64,000 nt of DNA from Dugong dugon (GCA_030035585.1 CM057468.1:52882145-52946144); one strand, 5' to 3'. Positions 32,750-45,279 are shown, numbered from the stretch's first letter. Numbers and translations: made by a program. Notes: a model not told the origin generated them from the letters alone.

Positions 32750-34363
32750 TTAAGTTTGGAATTCTTTCTGACTGTAACCATGTTCTTATTCTTTTATGTA
32801 TAGTTACCATTTTTATCTGTGTAACTTTGTCTTTCCTTGTGGGTTTGGAAGTGGGAGTAGTGTGAGTGGAGGTTTTATCTTGTTTTTAAAATAGCTTTGT
32901 TTTCTGGTTAGAAAAGTAATCCATTTAACATAGAAAATTTGGAAGCTTGTAAAGATAGAAACAAATCTACCAATAGCCTGTCACACAGAGACCATTATTA
33001 TTAGCATTTTGTATATTCCTTTCTATTTGTTTTCTAAATAAAGTTGGCCTTATACTGTTCAGTTTTACTTTTTTTTCTTTTTTCCTTTTTACCGACATAC
33101 TGCCTGTAATGGCTGCATAATCGTGTGGACTAGGATGTAGGAAATGGGAAGTGTGGGCAGAGGAGGGTGGGGGTGAGGGAAAGAGAGAGAGTAAAGTGTT
33201 CTTGGATAACCAAAGATTGTCAAACCCTCTTAAGTAGTAAAAATCCCCTAATAGAAGTCCCCGTCTCTGTAATTCGTACACATTGTACTGGTTGATTCCT
33301 TAGTCACCTACTTTTGGAATATAGGCGATTTTATTTACTTTAGATGTTACATCTAGAAACAGAGTACCAATCAATATTAACATACTTTGAAAGGGACATC
33401 TTTTTAAAAGTTAGGCTTGTGATTGACTCTAGCTGAGCTGATTAAATTGGAGAAGAAATTAACTTTGATACCTAACTGCACACAGGCAGAAAGTGGAAAG
33501 AATGAAATGGAAAGTGTTTGAAATGAAGTTTGATTAAAAGTAAAAATTGAGGGGGTTCTAAAATTGGATCCCTTCTAAGTACCTCTTACAGTAATTATGC
33601 TTGAGGAGGAGGTGTGAACACAAAAAAACTTAAAGTTGCGTTTGGACCTTCTGTAGCAGAATATATGTAAATTGGAATCTAAATGTGATTTTCCCCTTAG
33701 ATGGTGAACAGAAGTAAAGGGAGGGGGCAAAATGTGCCCATAAGGTTTGGGGCAATCACAGGTTGCTTCAGTCTGAGGATTTGGTAACTGATGTTTGGCC
33801 CTTTCTCCCTGTTATTCATCATTGACTGTTTAATGTCATGCCTTTGGGAGCCAAGGCTTGTCTCTGCTTCACCTTCCCAACTAAGAAAGTAGGAGGCAAC
33901 ATCATGGCTAAACTTGATTAATACAAGTAGTTACAAGTCTTTAGTAAGCAGACCAGTGGGAGAGGTTTGGAGGAGTGAGTGCAAGATTTTGTCCTTTTCA
34001 AGTGGGGCAGCTTTTCAACTGACTGTTATTGAGTAACATCAGTAAATGTACTTTGAGGTGGTAATGGATGTGTAGCTAAGCAAACGAACAATAACATAGA
34101 GTTTTAAAAAATGCTTGCTCCGATATGTTTGAGAAATGTTAGGTTAAACAAGTTTATTTACTGCAGGACTTCTTTAGCTCCTTTAATATTTTTATGTGCA
34201 TTTTACATTTTTAAGGAAGGAAAATAGAGTAAGTAGCATCTTTAAAACTCATTTAGACCATATAATCCTTTTTAGGAGGATATCTCTTGACATCTTGAAG
34301 GTCTGTTATGATTTAGAAACATTTGCAGCAGGAAGCAGGATTTAATATTAGGTGGTGTAGGTT
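32750..34363. other. Intron; weak old LINE-like remnant near 32890-33120
   Basis: GGTTAGAAAAGTAATCCATT, ACCATTATTATTAGCATTTT and CTGCCTGTAATGGCTGCATA resemble an ancient LINE remnant I cannot name. The rest is unassigned. Confidence 0.35.
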
Positions 34364-34560
34364 AGGAGTCCCTAGGTGGTACATAACATTTAAGTGCTTG
34401 ACTACTAACCAAAAGGTTGGCAATTTGAACCCACCCAGAAGTACCTCAGAAGACAAGCCTGGTGATCTGCTTCTAAAAGGTCACAGCCTTGAAACCTCTA
34501 CGGAATAGTTCTACTCTGCATACATGGGGTCACCATTGAATTCAACTTGATGCCATCAGG
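34364..34560 (+). mobile_element. AfroSINE: AfroSINE, left arm of an inverted pair
   Basis: AGGAGTCCCTAGGTGG at the head, CACCCAGAAGTACCTCAGAA in the middle, tail ending TTGATGCCATCAGG. The tail abuts the tail of the next copy directly. Confidence 0.92.
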
Positions 34561-34748
34561 TTGAGTTGAGTCCAACTCATGGCAACCTCACGCGTGTAGA
34601 GTAAAACTGCTCCATAGGGTTTTCAAGGCTGTGGACTTTCAGAAGCAGATCACCAGGCCTGTCTTCCGAGGTGCCCCCGGGTGGGTTCGAACTGCCAGCC
34701 CATGAGCTGGTAGTTGAGTGTTTAACCATTCGTGCCACCCAGGGATCC
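34561..34748 (-). mobile_element. AfroSINE: AfroSINE, right arm of an inverted pair
   Basis: Begins with the reversed tail TTGAGTTGAGTCCAACTCAT and ends with the reversed head CGTGCCACCCAGGGATCC. Same subgroup as the left arm, opposite orientation, no spacer. Confidence 0.92.
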
Positions 34749-34756
34749 TGGATATA

Positions 34757-34930
34757 TGTTAGCACTTCTCAAACTTTAATTTGCATACGAATCACCTGGG
34801 GATCTTGTTAAACAGCATCTTCTGATTGAGTAGGTCTTAGGTGGAGCCTAAGAATCTGCAAGTCCCTGTATGCACTCAGGTGATGCCAGTGCTGCTGATT
34901 GCTATCATCAAGAGATTGGGGCCCAGGAAG
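34757..34930 (+). mobile_element. MER5: MER5-type hAT DNA transposon remnant
   Basis: CTTCTCAAACTTTAATTTGC, ACGAATCACCTGGGGATCTT and CAGGTGATGCCAGTGCTGCT follow the MER5A order. Confidence 0.8.
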
Positions 34931-35285
34931 ACAATATTTGCTAGGTAGTTTTAGTAGCATTTCAGGAGCTTCTACTGGAAGACCTCTAATGAACAAGAAA
35001 AACAGACTGGTAGTTGCTGATGCCTGCTATATTATAGGGGGAATTTCCAGGGGAAACCAAAAAGAATTAGAGATCCCCTTGAATTCCAGAACATCTGAGC
35101 ACTGTTATGGTGACCTATGGGGTTTGTGCTCTATTTCTCATCCTGGCTATGAGATCACCAGTTATGAGTGCTGGAACTATAATGGGCTTTTGTGCCAGAA
35201 TAGAAAGGAGGGAGGGGACAGTGTGAAGAAAGATTATCTATGATGACTTATTAGAGAAAATAAAGGTTGTCTAGGCAGGTTAGAA

Positions 35286-35502
35286 AGAGCCCTGGTGGTG
35301 CTGTGGTTAAGAGCTCGGCTACTAACTGAAAGGTAGGCCATTCAAACCCACCAGCCACTCCATGGGAGAAAGGGAGAAAGATGTGGCAGTCTGCTTCCAT
35401 GAAGATTGGCAGCCTTGGAAACCCTATGGGGCACTTCTGCTCTGTCCTGTAGGTCGCTCTGAGTCAGAATTGACCCGATGGCAGTGGGTTTGGGTTTTGG
35501 TT
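35286..35502 (+). mobile_element. AfroSINE: AfroSINE, long form, with target-site duplication
   Basis: A perfect 13-bp duplication AGGCAGGTTAGAA at 35273-35285 and 35503-35515. A small GGGAGAAA repeat expansion occurs near 35365-35378. Confidence 0.96.
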
Positions 35503-35515
35503 AGGCAGGTTAGAA

Positions 35516-36905
35516 GAGATAATTTAGTGAGAGGACTAGAAAGAAAGTGAGTCAGTGGAGGTGGAAGAGACTCTAGACAAGTGTCAAGGGGTTGGAAAGT
35601 GTAAGGACATACAAGAACTCGGCACCACCAAAACCCTGTAATACTTATTGGGCTCTTCCCATCATAGATGGGGAGCCTCGGGAAAAAGTGGCCCTGTTAT
35701 GAACCCTGTTATGAACTTCAACAAAGAAGGAGAAGTGGTAGTTAAGATGTCATAACTGGAAGCATGAAAAGGAAATATGTAAAAGATGTGAACAAAATTC
35801 TGATTCTCTAGTTAGAATGTATTACAGAAGTAGAAGGAAATGAAAGAAGCCATTATGGCTGTCAAGTGAGCTTTCTGTGGACCTCAGACTTAAAAAAACC
35901 AGGCAGTATGCAACAGGAAGGAGGGGACACATGGCCCAGAATAAATAAAGTGTCACACGCCTATAAGACTCAAGTGCCAGGTAATCCAGGGCTTGTGAAG
36001 TAAGTGAAGGACAGCGAAGCAAACAGTTTTATTGGTGATCACAGCAAGAAAAGAAGGAAGGAATAGGCCGACACCTTCTGGCAAACGGTAAAATCTTGAC
36101 CCATGAGGGACTGTTATCTCCATCAAGAGAATGATTTTTTAAACTGGAACTGCACAAGATAGGCAGAAATAGAGTTCTTAACTGCTTTAAATCACTTCAG
36201 GGGAGCTAGAAAAACTATCTTCCATGATACTGAAAGCCTGTACGTGGGATTATAGCTCTGCTGCTGGAAGTATTTTCAAAATTGTGGAGACTCTGTGTGT
36301 CATTGCAAGTGTCATAAATGTTATAAAAAATAAAACAAAATAAATTTTATACACTTTAAAATGCTTTGGAAGTATGTAATGGAGAGAAATTCCAGCAGGG
36401 AAGATTTGAGCTTATGAATGCTTTTTAACATAAACTATATGAGAATTTAAATTTTTGAAGAGGAAGGCATTCCAGGCAGAGAGAATATTGTATGCAAGAG
36501 TCAGATGTTTGAAACAGCATATTATATTATTGGATTTACTAATATTTTTTGTATATTTGACCCTTGGCATCTAGACTTATTTAGATTGTGGTCTAGATTG
36601 GAAGCTTCTAGTTTAAAAGGAAGAGTTAGAATTAGAGAAACTATTGCTCCCTCCTTTTTTTCCCTTTTTTTAATCTTGGGGGCCAAAAATTGGTTTGACC
36701 TATTTTGTTTTGTTTTTAAATTTTGTGTAACATGTAAGTGAAGGTGAAGATATGCATTAAACAGTATTGGAGGAATTTAAAATAAATTTCCAAGGGAGAT
36801 AGTTTTGGTTCAACATGAAAAAAAATTCTTATCAATATCTGGTAAAGCACTGGAGTATTTTGATGGGGAGATGTATAGAGTTCTTCCTGCTCTGTAAAAT
36901 TTGAT
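35516..36905. other. Intron, nothing recognised
   Basis: No supportable gene or named repeat was seen here. Confidence 0.35.
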
Positions 36906-36913
36906 AACCTAGA

Positions 36914-37132
36914 CCATGGTAGACAAACTTCTGTAAAGAGCCAGATAATAAATATTTTTGGCTTTGTGAGCCATATGATTTCTGTTTCTGCTACTCAACT
37001 CTGCTGTTGTAGTATGAAAACAGCTAGCGATAATATGTAAACAAATAGGCCGACTGTATTCCAATAAAACTTTATTTACAAAAACAGGTGGCAGCTGGGC
37101 TTGGCCCATAGGTCGTAGTTTGGGGACCCCTG
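36914..37132. mobile_element. hAT-type non-autonomous DNA transposon
   Basis: Terminal inverted repeats CATGGTAGACAAACTT and AGTTTGGGGACCCCTG, flanked by an 8-bp near-match ACCTAGAC/ATCTAGAG (36906-36913 and 37133-37140), as hAT elements leave. Internal AATAAAACTTTATTTAC block is known from a mammal-wide family whose name I do not recall. Confidence 0.75.
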
Positions 37133-37140
37133 ATCTAGAG

Positions 37141-38347
<1,207 letters not shown>

Positions 38348-38579
38348 TTAATAAGGTGATGTGTAAGGAGATGTTTTAGGGAGATTAATCTGATTTGTGT
38401 GAAGGCACTTGGAGACTCGTGTGGGCAGGGAGGCCAATTGGGTTATTCCTTTGTGTTGCTTAGGTAAGAAGAGTGATGGTGAGGGCAGTGATGATTTTAG
38501 GAAGAAATAGATGTTGTATTTTGAAAGAATGTTTGGCATTCTCAGGACTGCTTCTGTGGGGAGGAAGGAGCTCATTAAA

Positions 38580-38703
38580 ATTTTTTATTTTGAATTTTAA
38601 CTTTTCATTTAGAAATAATTTCAGACTTAAAAGTTGAGAGTATAGTACAAAGAGGGTTCCCTTATACTCTTCATCCAGCTCCCGCAAATGCTAACATTTT
38701 ACA
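38580..38703 (-). mobile_element. L1M: Old L1M LINE remnant, first part
   Basis: CATTTAGAAATAATTTCAGA, GAGGGTTCCCTTATACTCTT and CAAATGCTAACATTTTACAT are old L1 3'UTR blocks in reverse. Interrupted by an RTE copy and resumed at 39626. Confidence 0.72.
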
Positions 38704-39625
38704 TGTTGTTGTTGTCAGGTACCAGCAAATCAACTGCTACTCATAGCGACCCCAGTACAGCAGTACAAAACGTTGCCCAGTCCTGCGCCATGTTCACGGT
38801 TGTTGTTATGCTTGAGCCCATTGTTGCAGCCACTGTGTCAATCCATCTCGTTGAGGGTCTTTGTCTTTTTCGCTGACCCTCTACCTTACCAAGCATGATG
38901 TCCTTCTCCAGGGACTGGTCCCCCTGATGACATGTCCAAAGTACATGAGACTAAGTCTCACCATCCTCGCTTCCGAGGAGCACTCTGGCTGTACTTCTTC
39001 CAAAACAGGTTTATTTATTCTTCTGGCACTCTACAGTATAGTCAGTATTCTTTGCCAACACCATAATTCAAAGGCATCAATTCTTCTTTGGTCTTCCTTA
39101 TTTATTGTCCAGCTTTTGCATACATATGAGGCAATTGAAAATACCATATGTTGGGTCAGGTGCACCTTAGTGCTTCAAGTGACATCTTGGCTTTTTAATA
39201 CTTTAAAGAGGTCTTTTGCAGCAGATTTGCTCGATGCTTTACGTCATTTGATTTCTTGACTGCTGCTTCCATGGGCATTGATTGTGGATCCAAGTAAAAT
39301 GAAATCCTTGACAACTTCAATATTTTCTCCGTTTGTCATGATGTTGTTTATCGGCCCAATTGTGAGGATTTTTGTTTTCTTTATGTTGAGACGTAATCCA
39401 TGCTTAAGACTGTAGGCTTTGATGTTCATTAGTAAGTGCTTCGAGTCTTCTTCCCTTTCAGCAAGCAAGGTTGTGTCATCTGCATAATGCAGGTTGTTAA
39501 TTAATGAGTCTTCCATCAATTCTTCTTCGGTCGTCCTTGTTCATTGTCCAGCTTTTGCACGCATATGAGATGATTGAAAATACCATGGCTTGGGTCAGGC
39601 ACACCTTTATCTTCAAAGTGACATA
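38704..39625 (-). mobile_element. RTE: RTE LINE copy with a rearranged 5' end
   Basis: Read on the minus strand it covers the RT motif C region (INNLHYADDTTLLAE), then IKKTKILTIGP and VVKDFILLGSTI, to the 3' end near 38704. A ~110-bp segment of the later coding part (39516-39625) is fused in front of the RT part; the same segment occurs in its proper place at about 39070-39185. The copy lacks the endonuclease and the first RT motifs. Confidence 0.85.
39244..39519 (-). pseudogene. Fragment of RTE reverse transcriptase keeping YADD
   Basis: A 91-codon open stretch with the catalytic-type YADD of RT motif C and the downstream LLGSTINAHG block. It begins in the middle of the RT and lacks motifs A and B, so it cannot be functional. 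Confidence 0.8.
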
Positions 39626-40390
39626 ATATAATTACCAAAACTAGAAAATTAACACTGTCATACACTATTAACTAAAGTAAAAATTTCATTCATATTTTGC
39701 TAGTTGCCCTACTAACTTCCTTATTCTGGTCCAGGATTAAATCCAGGATCACACATCACTTTTTGTTGTCAGTTTCTTTTGCGCTCCTCCAAATCCGGAA
39801 TAGTTCCTCCGTTTTTCTTTGTCTTTTATAACCTTGACACTTCTGAGGCGTACAGGCCAGTTGTTTTGAAGAATGTCCCTCGATTTGAGGTTTTCTGATG
39901 TGTCCTCATGATTAAATTCAGGTATGCAGTTTGATGAAAGTACCATACAATACCTTTCATGGTTCATCATATCGAGAGGCAGATAATAATGTGCCTCATT
40001 ATTGGTGATAACTTTGATCACTTGGTTAAGGTGATGTCTACAACACTTCTCCACTATAAAGTCACTATTCTTCCCCCTGTACTTATTGAGTATCTTTATC
40101 TTTCTTTACTGAGTGTCTTTATTTTCCCTCTATACTTATTAAGATACTTTGACAGTATGCAGATATCCTGTTTCTCATCATACTTTTGTCCCCATGTTCT
40201 GACGTTCATTGGTGATTCTTGTCTGCAGTGTGTATAACTGTTGTGTTTGCCTAATGATGATTTTCTGTTTTCCTCTTTCAATCTACATTTTATTAATTGG
40301 AATTATTCTGTACCTTCTCCATCAGTTTTATTCATATATCCAGTTACTTATTTATATCACTGTGACCTCACAGATTTTATTCTATGGATG
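39626..40390 (-). mobile_element. L1M: Old L1M LINE remnant, second part
   Basis: AATTACCAAAACTAGAAAAT, TTCTGGTCCAGGATTAAATC, ACTTTGATCACTTGGTTAAG and TCCTGTTTCTCATCATAC are old L1 3'UTR blocks in the order expected after 38703. Confidence 0.75.
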
Positions 40391-40400
40391 ATAATCCAAT

Positions 40401-40602
40401 AAGGAGCCCTGCTGGCACAATGGTTAAGTGCTCGACTGCTAACCAAAAGGTCAGTGGTTTGAACCCACCAGTGGCTCTCTGGGAGAAAAACCTGGTGATC
40501 TGCTCCCATAAAGATTACTGCCAAGAAAATCCTATGAGACAGTTGTACTCTCTTATAGGGTTGCTGTAAGTCATAATCGACTTGACGGTATACAACAACA
40601 AC
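40401..40602 (+). mobile_element. AfroSINE: AfroSINE, long form
   Basis: AAGGAGCCCTGCTGGCACAA at the head and GACTTGACGGTATACAACAA at the tail; inserted just at the end of the L1M remnant. Confidence 0.93.
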
Positions 40603-41504
40603 ACAATCCATTACTTTCGTTATTTATTTGCTTTTCAGATTGCCCCAGGTTTGGTCAATGGGAGCTTCTTCAAGTTGCCTTGGAAAGGGTCCATCTTTGA
40701 GTCCAGGGATGACTGAATGGGTTGATGTTAGTACAGGTAGGGAATTGAGTGAAAATTGGAGATAAATAAACTTGAGAATTCAGCCATTGTTTCTAAATCT
40801 TTAGTAGTTTGATTCCTAAATTTTAAAGGCTTTTCTGTGAGTGCATTAGCCAGGGAAGCGCACCCTGGTAGTCAAAACTATTCTCTTGTTTGTAAACAGA
40901 GTGAGAAGAAAGATATTTTTTCAAGGACTGTATAGCATCAAATTGATGAAGCTTTTCGGGTTTGTTGCTGTTGTACCTAGCGTGTATACATTTTCCCAGA
41001 AGTTTTGCTTATTGCTGATTCATCTCCCTGGGCACGCAAGATTGTGAAATATAAAAGTCTTCCTACTATCCACTTTCATTTTATACTTTAGCTTTTAAAT
41101 GGGGCAAACTTGTTTATACTAGAATAGCGTTGTTTAGTAATGGGAAGTAAAAATTAAGTTTAATACTGTGATGCTATTAAAAGGATGTACCCTTTCAGAG
41201 GTATGTAGGTACTGTGCAGACACAAAGGTCCTTTGGCTTAGGGTTATGTCTAGAATGGGGTATGTAGAAAACACATTGCATGAACAGGTACGAGATGGGA
41301 TTTACTGAAACAGTGGCTCTTTGTTCTACACCTGACTTGGAGGCTCAGCTACAGATCCGAATGCTGTTGGTCTAACGACTTGTATCTTCACTTCCTTCAG
41401 AACTCTGAAGAGCGTGTGAGGAAGGTGATGTTTGAAGAGTGCTCCAAGCCTCTTAGCTCAAGTGGATGATGAGGGGTTTAAATTGCCATTCTCAACCACT
41501 TATT
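40603..41504. other. Intron, nothing recognised
   Basis: No supportable gene or named repeat was seen here. Confidence 0.35.
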
Positions 41505-41509
41505 CAAAC

Positions 41510-41626
41510 ACAGTTTTACTCAACCCTGGCTGTACTTTAGAACCACCTGGGAAACTTGGGTCGAGGGGATGCCTGCGCCCCACCCCCAGAGATTTTAATT
41601 CAGTTGGTTTGGATTGGGACCTAAAA
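41510..41626 (+). mobile_element. MER5/MER58-like hAT remnant, first part
   Basis: TTTTACTCAACCCTGGCTGT, AGAACCACCTGGGAAACTTG and CCCCACCCCCAGAGATTTTA are hAT-family blocks. An AfroSINE interrupts it; the rest follows at 41835. Confidence 0.7.
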
Positions 41627-41834
41627 CAAAAAACCAAACCTGTTGCTGTCGAGTCGATTCCAACTCATAATGACCCTATAGAACAGAATAGAACTGCCCC
41701 GCACAGTTACCAAGACTGTAAATCTTTACAGAAGCAGGCTGCCACATCTTTCTCCTGTGGAGCAGCTGGTGAGTTCAGACTGCCAACCTTCTGGTTAGCA
41801 GCCAAGAGTTTAACCACTGCACCACCGGGATTTC
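41627..41834 (-). mobile_element. AfroSINE: AfroSINE, long form, inside a hAT remnant
   Basis: GTCGAGTCGATTCCAACTCA left, ACTGCACCACCGGGATTTCC right. The flank CCTAAAA appears on both sides and is probably part of the duplication. Confidence 0.92.
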
Positions 41835-41918
41835 CTAAAATTGGGACTTAGGCACCTATTTTTCTCCCCTAAAGTTTCCCAAATGTTTCTAATGTGCATT
41901 CAGGGTTGAGAACCACTG
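41835..41918 (+). mobile_element. MER5/MER58-like hAT remnant, second part
   Basis: Ends with GGGTTGAGAACCACTG, the terminal inverted repeat of this hAT group. Confidence 0.7.
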
Positions 41919-41928
41919 GATTTACCAA

Positions 41929-42105
41929 AGAAACAAAACAAAACAAAACCCAAACCCATTGCCATCAAGTCAATTCCAACTCATAGCAACACCGTAGGAC
42001 AGAGTAGAACTGCCCCATAGGTTTCCAAGGAGCAGGTGGTAGATTCAAACTGCCAACCTTTTGGTTAGCAGTCAAGCTCTTAACCACTACACCACTAGGG
42101 CTCCC
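41929..42105 (-). mobile_element. AfroSINE: AfroSINE, short form
   Basis: Preceded by (AAAAC)n; CCATCAAGTCAATTCCAACT left, CTACACCACTAGGGCTCCC right. Confidence 0.92.
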
Positions 42106-42214
42106 AAGCAGATACTATTTGTGACTTCATAATACAGTTAGATGTACTTGTTTGTCATGTTACCTTTAAATCAATACATTGTATGTTATAAAATAAAACT
42201 ATGGCACAGCGCCT

Positions 42215-42560
42215 AAAAATAGGCTTAACTTCTCTAAGTCTGGTTTTGTCATCTGCAAAATGCGGCTAATAATATACCTACCTCGTAGTTTTGCAAAGGA
42301 TTAAGTGATACGATGCATTTAAAATAGTACAATCTCTGGCCCAGAGTACAAACTCAATTTATTAACTATTATATTAACTCAAATTATGTAATAACTCAAA
42401 TTATATTAACTCAAATATTAACTATTCTTAAATAACGTGCAATATGTTTCAGTAGAGTGGTGGCTTTAGAATTAATCAAAATTCTCCTTCAGTCCTGGCT
42501 CTGTAGTTTTCCAGTTCTGGAACCTTAAGCAAAATACTTAATTTTTCTGACCCTTAGGAC
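42215..42560 (+). repeat. MIR: MIR-like remnants, two pieces
   Basis: CTTCTCTAAGTCTGGTTTTG and AAGGATTAAGTGATACGATG at 42229-42325, then GTCCTGGCTCTGTAGTTTTC and ACCTTAAGCAAAATACTTAA at 42490-42545. The second piece continues into the AfroSINE insertion. Confidence 0.65.
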
Positions 42561-42573
42561 TCTTACAGTAGGG

Positions 42574-42785
42574 AGAAAAAAAAAAAAGTTGCTGTCAAGT
42601 CAATTCCAACTCATGCTGACCTCATGTATTTCAGAATAGAACTGCACTCCATAATGTTTACAAAGCTGTGACCTTTTGGAAGCTGATCATCAGGCCTTTC
42701 TTCCAAGGCACCTATGGGTCGTTTCAAATCGCCAACCTTTTGGTTAGTAGTCAAGTGCTTAACATTTGTACCACCCAGGGACTCC
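42574..42785 (-). mobile_element. AfroSINE: AfroSINE, long form
   Basis: Oligo-A at the left edge, TGTCAAGTCAATTCCAACTC, and CTTAACATTTGTACCACCCA at the right. Belongs to the CACCCAGG subgroup. Confidence 0.92.
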
Positions 42786-43234
42786 AGATTAGGAATAGAC
42801 AGCTGCAATTACTAATATGGAAAAGTGCTTAAAACGTAGCCAGTACTCAGTGAGCCTTTCTGTCACCTTCCCTTTCATTCCATTTTCTTAACACATCACA
42901 AGGCAGTAGAAAAATATCATTTTGAGAACATATTGATTTTGGTGTGGCCACACTGTGTTGAGAAGATATTATTACAATGGTCTTTGTCTCTGTGACTGAT
43001 GTTGCAGGCACATCCTTTCGAGCCCTGAGGAAACAGTTGTGGGGCTAAATTGCAAACAGAGCTTGCAAAGAGTAGCGCTGCCCTGCCCTGCCTCTTCCTC
43101 TCGACAATTGGCTCATGTTGCCAGTTTTCGTTATGCCTCAGTTGTGATGACTATGTAATTCTGAAGCCTGCAAAGTGGCTGGGATTCTGTGCTTTTAGCT
43201 TTGATCAAGCTTTGGTTGAGATGTAAATTTATCC

Positions 43235-43441
43235 TTGTTGTTGTTGGATGCCATTGAGTCAATTCTGACTCATAGTGACCCAATGTGACAGAGTAGAGCT
43301 GCCCCATAGGGCTTTCTTGGCTGTAATTTTTATGGAAGCAGATTGCCGGATCTTTCTCCCGTGGAGCTGCTGGGTGGGTTCAAACTGCTGGTCTTTTGGT
43401 TAGCAGCCATAGCACTTAACCACTACACCACTAGGGTTTCC
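43235..43441 (-). mobile_element. AfroSINE: AfroSINE, long form
   Basis: TTGTTGTTGTTGGATGCCAT left; CACTACACCACTAGGGTTTC right; CTTTCTCCCGTGGAGC in the middle. Confidence 0.93.
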
Positions 43442-43677
43442 AGTAGGTGCTTAGTAAATGTGAGGTGGATAGAAGTAAGTTGCTACAGGAGTGATTAGAT
43501 AAAGCCCTGGAATGCTGAGGGAAGAAAGAAAACTAAGGGATTCAAAGATGAGATGAAAGCTTCGAGTAATTGTGTATTTGGGAAAGAATGCTGACGTTGA
43601 GGGGCACATTATCAGGGATGGTCTGGTATGCTCCTGCAGGCAAGTGTTGGGAGAGCAGTTCTTAAGATGACTTAGAG

Positions 43678-43965
43678 CAGTGATTCTCAAGCTCCTGCGA
43701 GCTGGCCCATGGTTCCTCTGATAAAGTATAATTCTTTCCCAATTCCTAGTATAAATGAAATAATGGATAGAATATTCCTCCATGTTCTTTCTTCCTTAAG
43801 TCTTTGGCATTTTCTATTTTTGGTCAGTATTGAAAACTACCATGAAATGGTATCTATCAAAGTACGGAGTTATTATTTTAAGTTTAACAAACCTGTGCTT
43901 TTATGACATCCCACAAAGAGCACCATGGCTTCCTGGAGCTCGGCTAAGAAGTTTGAGAACCACTG
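43678..43965. mobile_element. hAT-type DNA transposon with both ends preserved
   Basis: Starts CAGTGATTCTCAA and ends TTGAGAACCACTG (inverted repeats). The flanks ACTTAGAG (43670-43677) and TCCTAGAG (43966-43973) fit an 8-bp duplication with two changes. Non-coding, 288 bp. Confidence 0.82.
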
Positions 43966-43973
43966 TCCTAGAG

Positions 43974-45279
43974 TGTTAAGGAGACAAGGCTCCCCTGGTC
44001 TCAGTTGAGAAGAGGGCTTCACGGGAGCTTCTAACAAATCTAGGTATTGTGTCCTGTAAAAGATAGTTCTTATTATGTTGCTGTTGTTGATCCTCTGTTG
44101 GCTAGTAGCTTATCTAACACTGTAATCTATTCAGTGTAGAAGAATCCCATTGCTTTATTTACTCACCTTACAGATCTTTTGAAACAAGCCATCCATGGGG
44201 GAAGTTTCTGTTAAGTGGGATTGTGTGAGTGTAACACTAGGGTGGAGACAGCCAGATTTAGGTTGGCAGCAGAAAGAAAGGCAAGCGGTTTGTTTTCTTT
44301 TGTGGAAGTACCCCTGTCCAGGTTTTTAGAGCTTGTTTGTACCTAAGAGCTTTCTTTGTAACTAGATCATGTAAAATAGTTGCTTTTCTGAGCTGACTCA
44401 GGCAGTTAGGTGAATAATAAAGATTGTCATTTCTGGTCTGCCATATTGATTTTTTAACGTTTCTCTGTTTAGGGCAAAAAAATCATTTCTCATGATGATT
44501 CATCTTCATACGATAAATCTGGTGCATATGCAAGTTTTAAATTTGTTAAGTATTTCAGTAAAGGAGTACGTTACGTAGGCTTAGACACAGAAGGGGAGTC
44601 ATTGGGAAGGTATAGACCAGATGGGAAGGAGGGTTGATGTTTTATTTTAATGTATTGGAAATACAGATGGCCTGTCTACCTTATAAAATTTATTGTCTTT
44701 GAAGTAAGTTGCAGATCTTTCGCAGAGTGTACCAATCAGCATTTCTGGATAAATAGTCGATACCCTTATTTCAGTTTAATAGAAGATAAGTAGTGTGGGA
44801 GCCGTGTAGAGTGGGGAGGGTCTGCCATAGACAAAAAGTTTGCGAGAAGATTCTGATGCAGAAGAGCAATGACTGGCAGGATATGTTTTGTAAATTTAGC
44901 AAATTATTCTAAGAAGTGGAGGCGGCAGGCTAAAAACGATGGGCTCGCAAAAGACAGCAAGTAGAGGTGTAAAGAGCTTTAAACACAGGTTGGAAGCTCA
45001 CTAACTTGTTCGTTTCTCAGTGCTTTTTCCAATTCTGCCGTTGGAAATGATAATAGTTCCCTATTGTGCTTAAGCATATGTGGGTGATGGTGCTGCTTAC
45101 TGGATTGTTAGGTAGGAAAAATTAGCTCCTACAATTCAGATCAGGCAGCAAATACTTATTAAGTTGATGTAGATATATAAATGTCTATAAATAAATGAAT
45201 AGAAAGATACACATCTTGATGCAAGGTTATGCCCTAGATGCAGCAACAGTAAAGCAGTATAAGCTGCCAGCACTGCCCT
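43974..45279. other. Intron, repeat-poor, nothing recognised
   Basis: No exon-like or repeat-like structure stands out here. Confidence 0.35.

Noticed and set aside
34899..35243. 114-codon + strand frame
   Set aside because: No recognisable domain, no splice-flanked boundaries; starts in a MER5-type remnant.
41432..41851. 139-codon open frame on the + strand
   Set aside because: Runs through a hAT remnant and an AfroSINE; composite of repeats.
43451..43783. 110-codon minus-strand frame
   Set aside because: Overlaps the left end of a hAT element; no motif.
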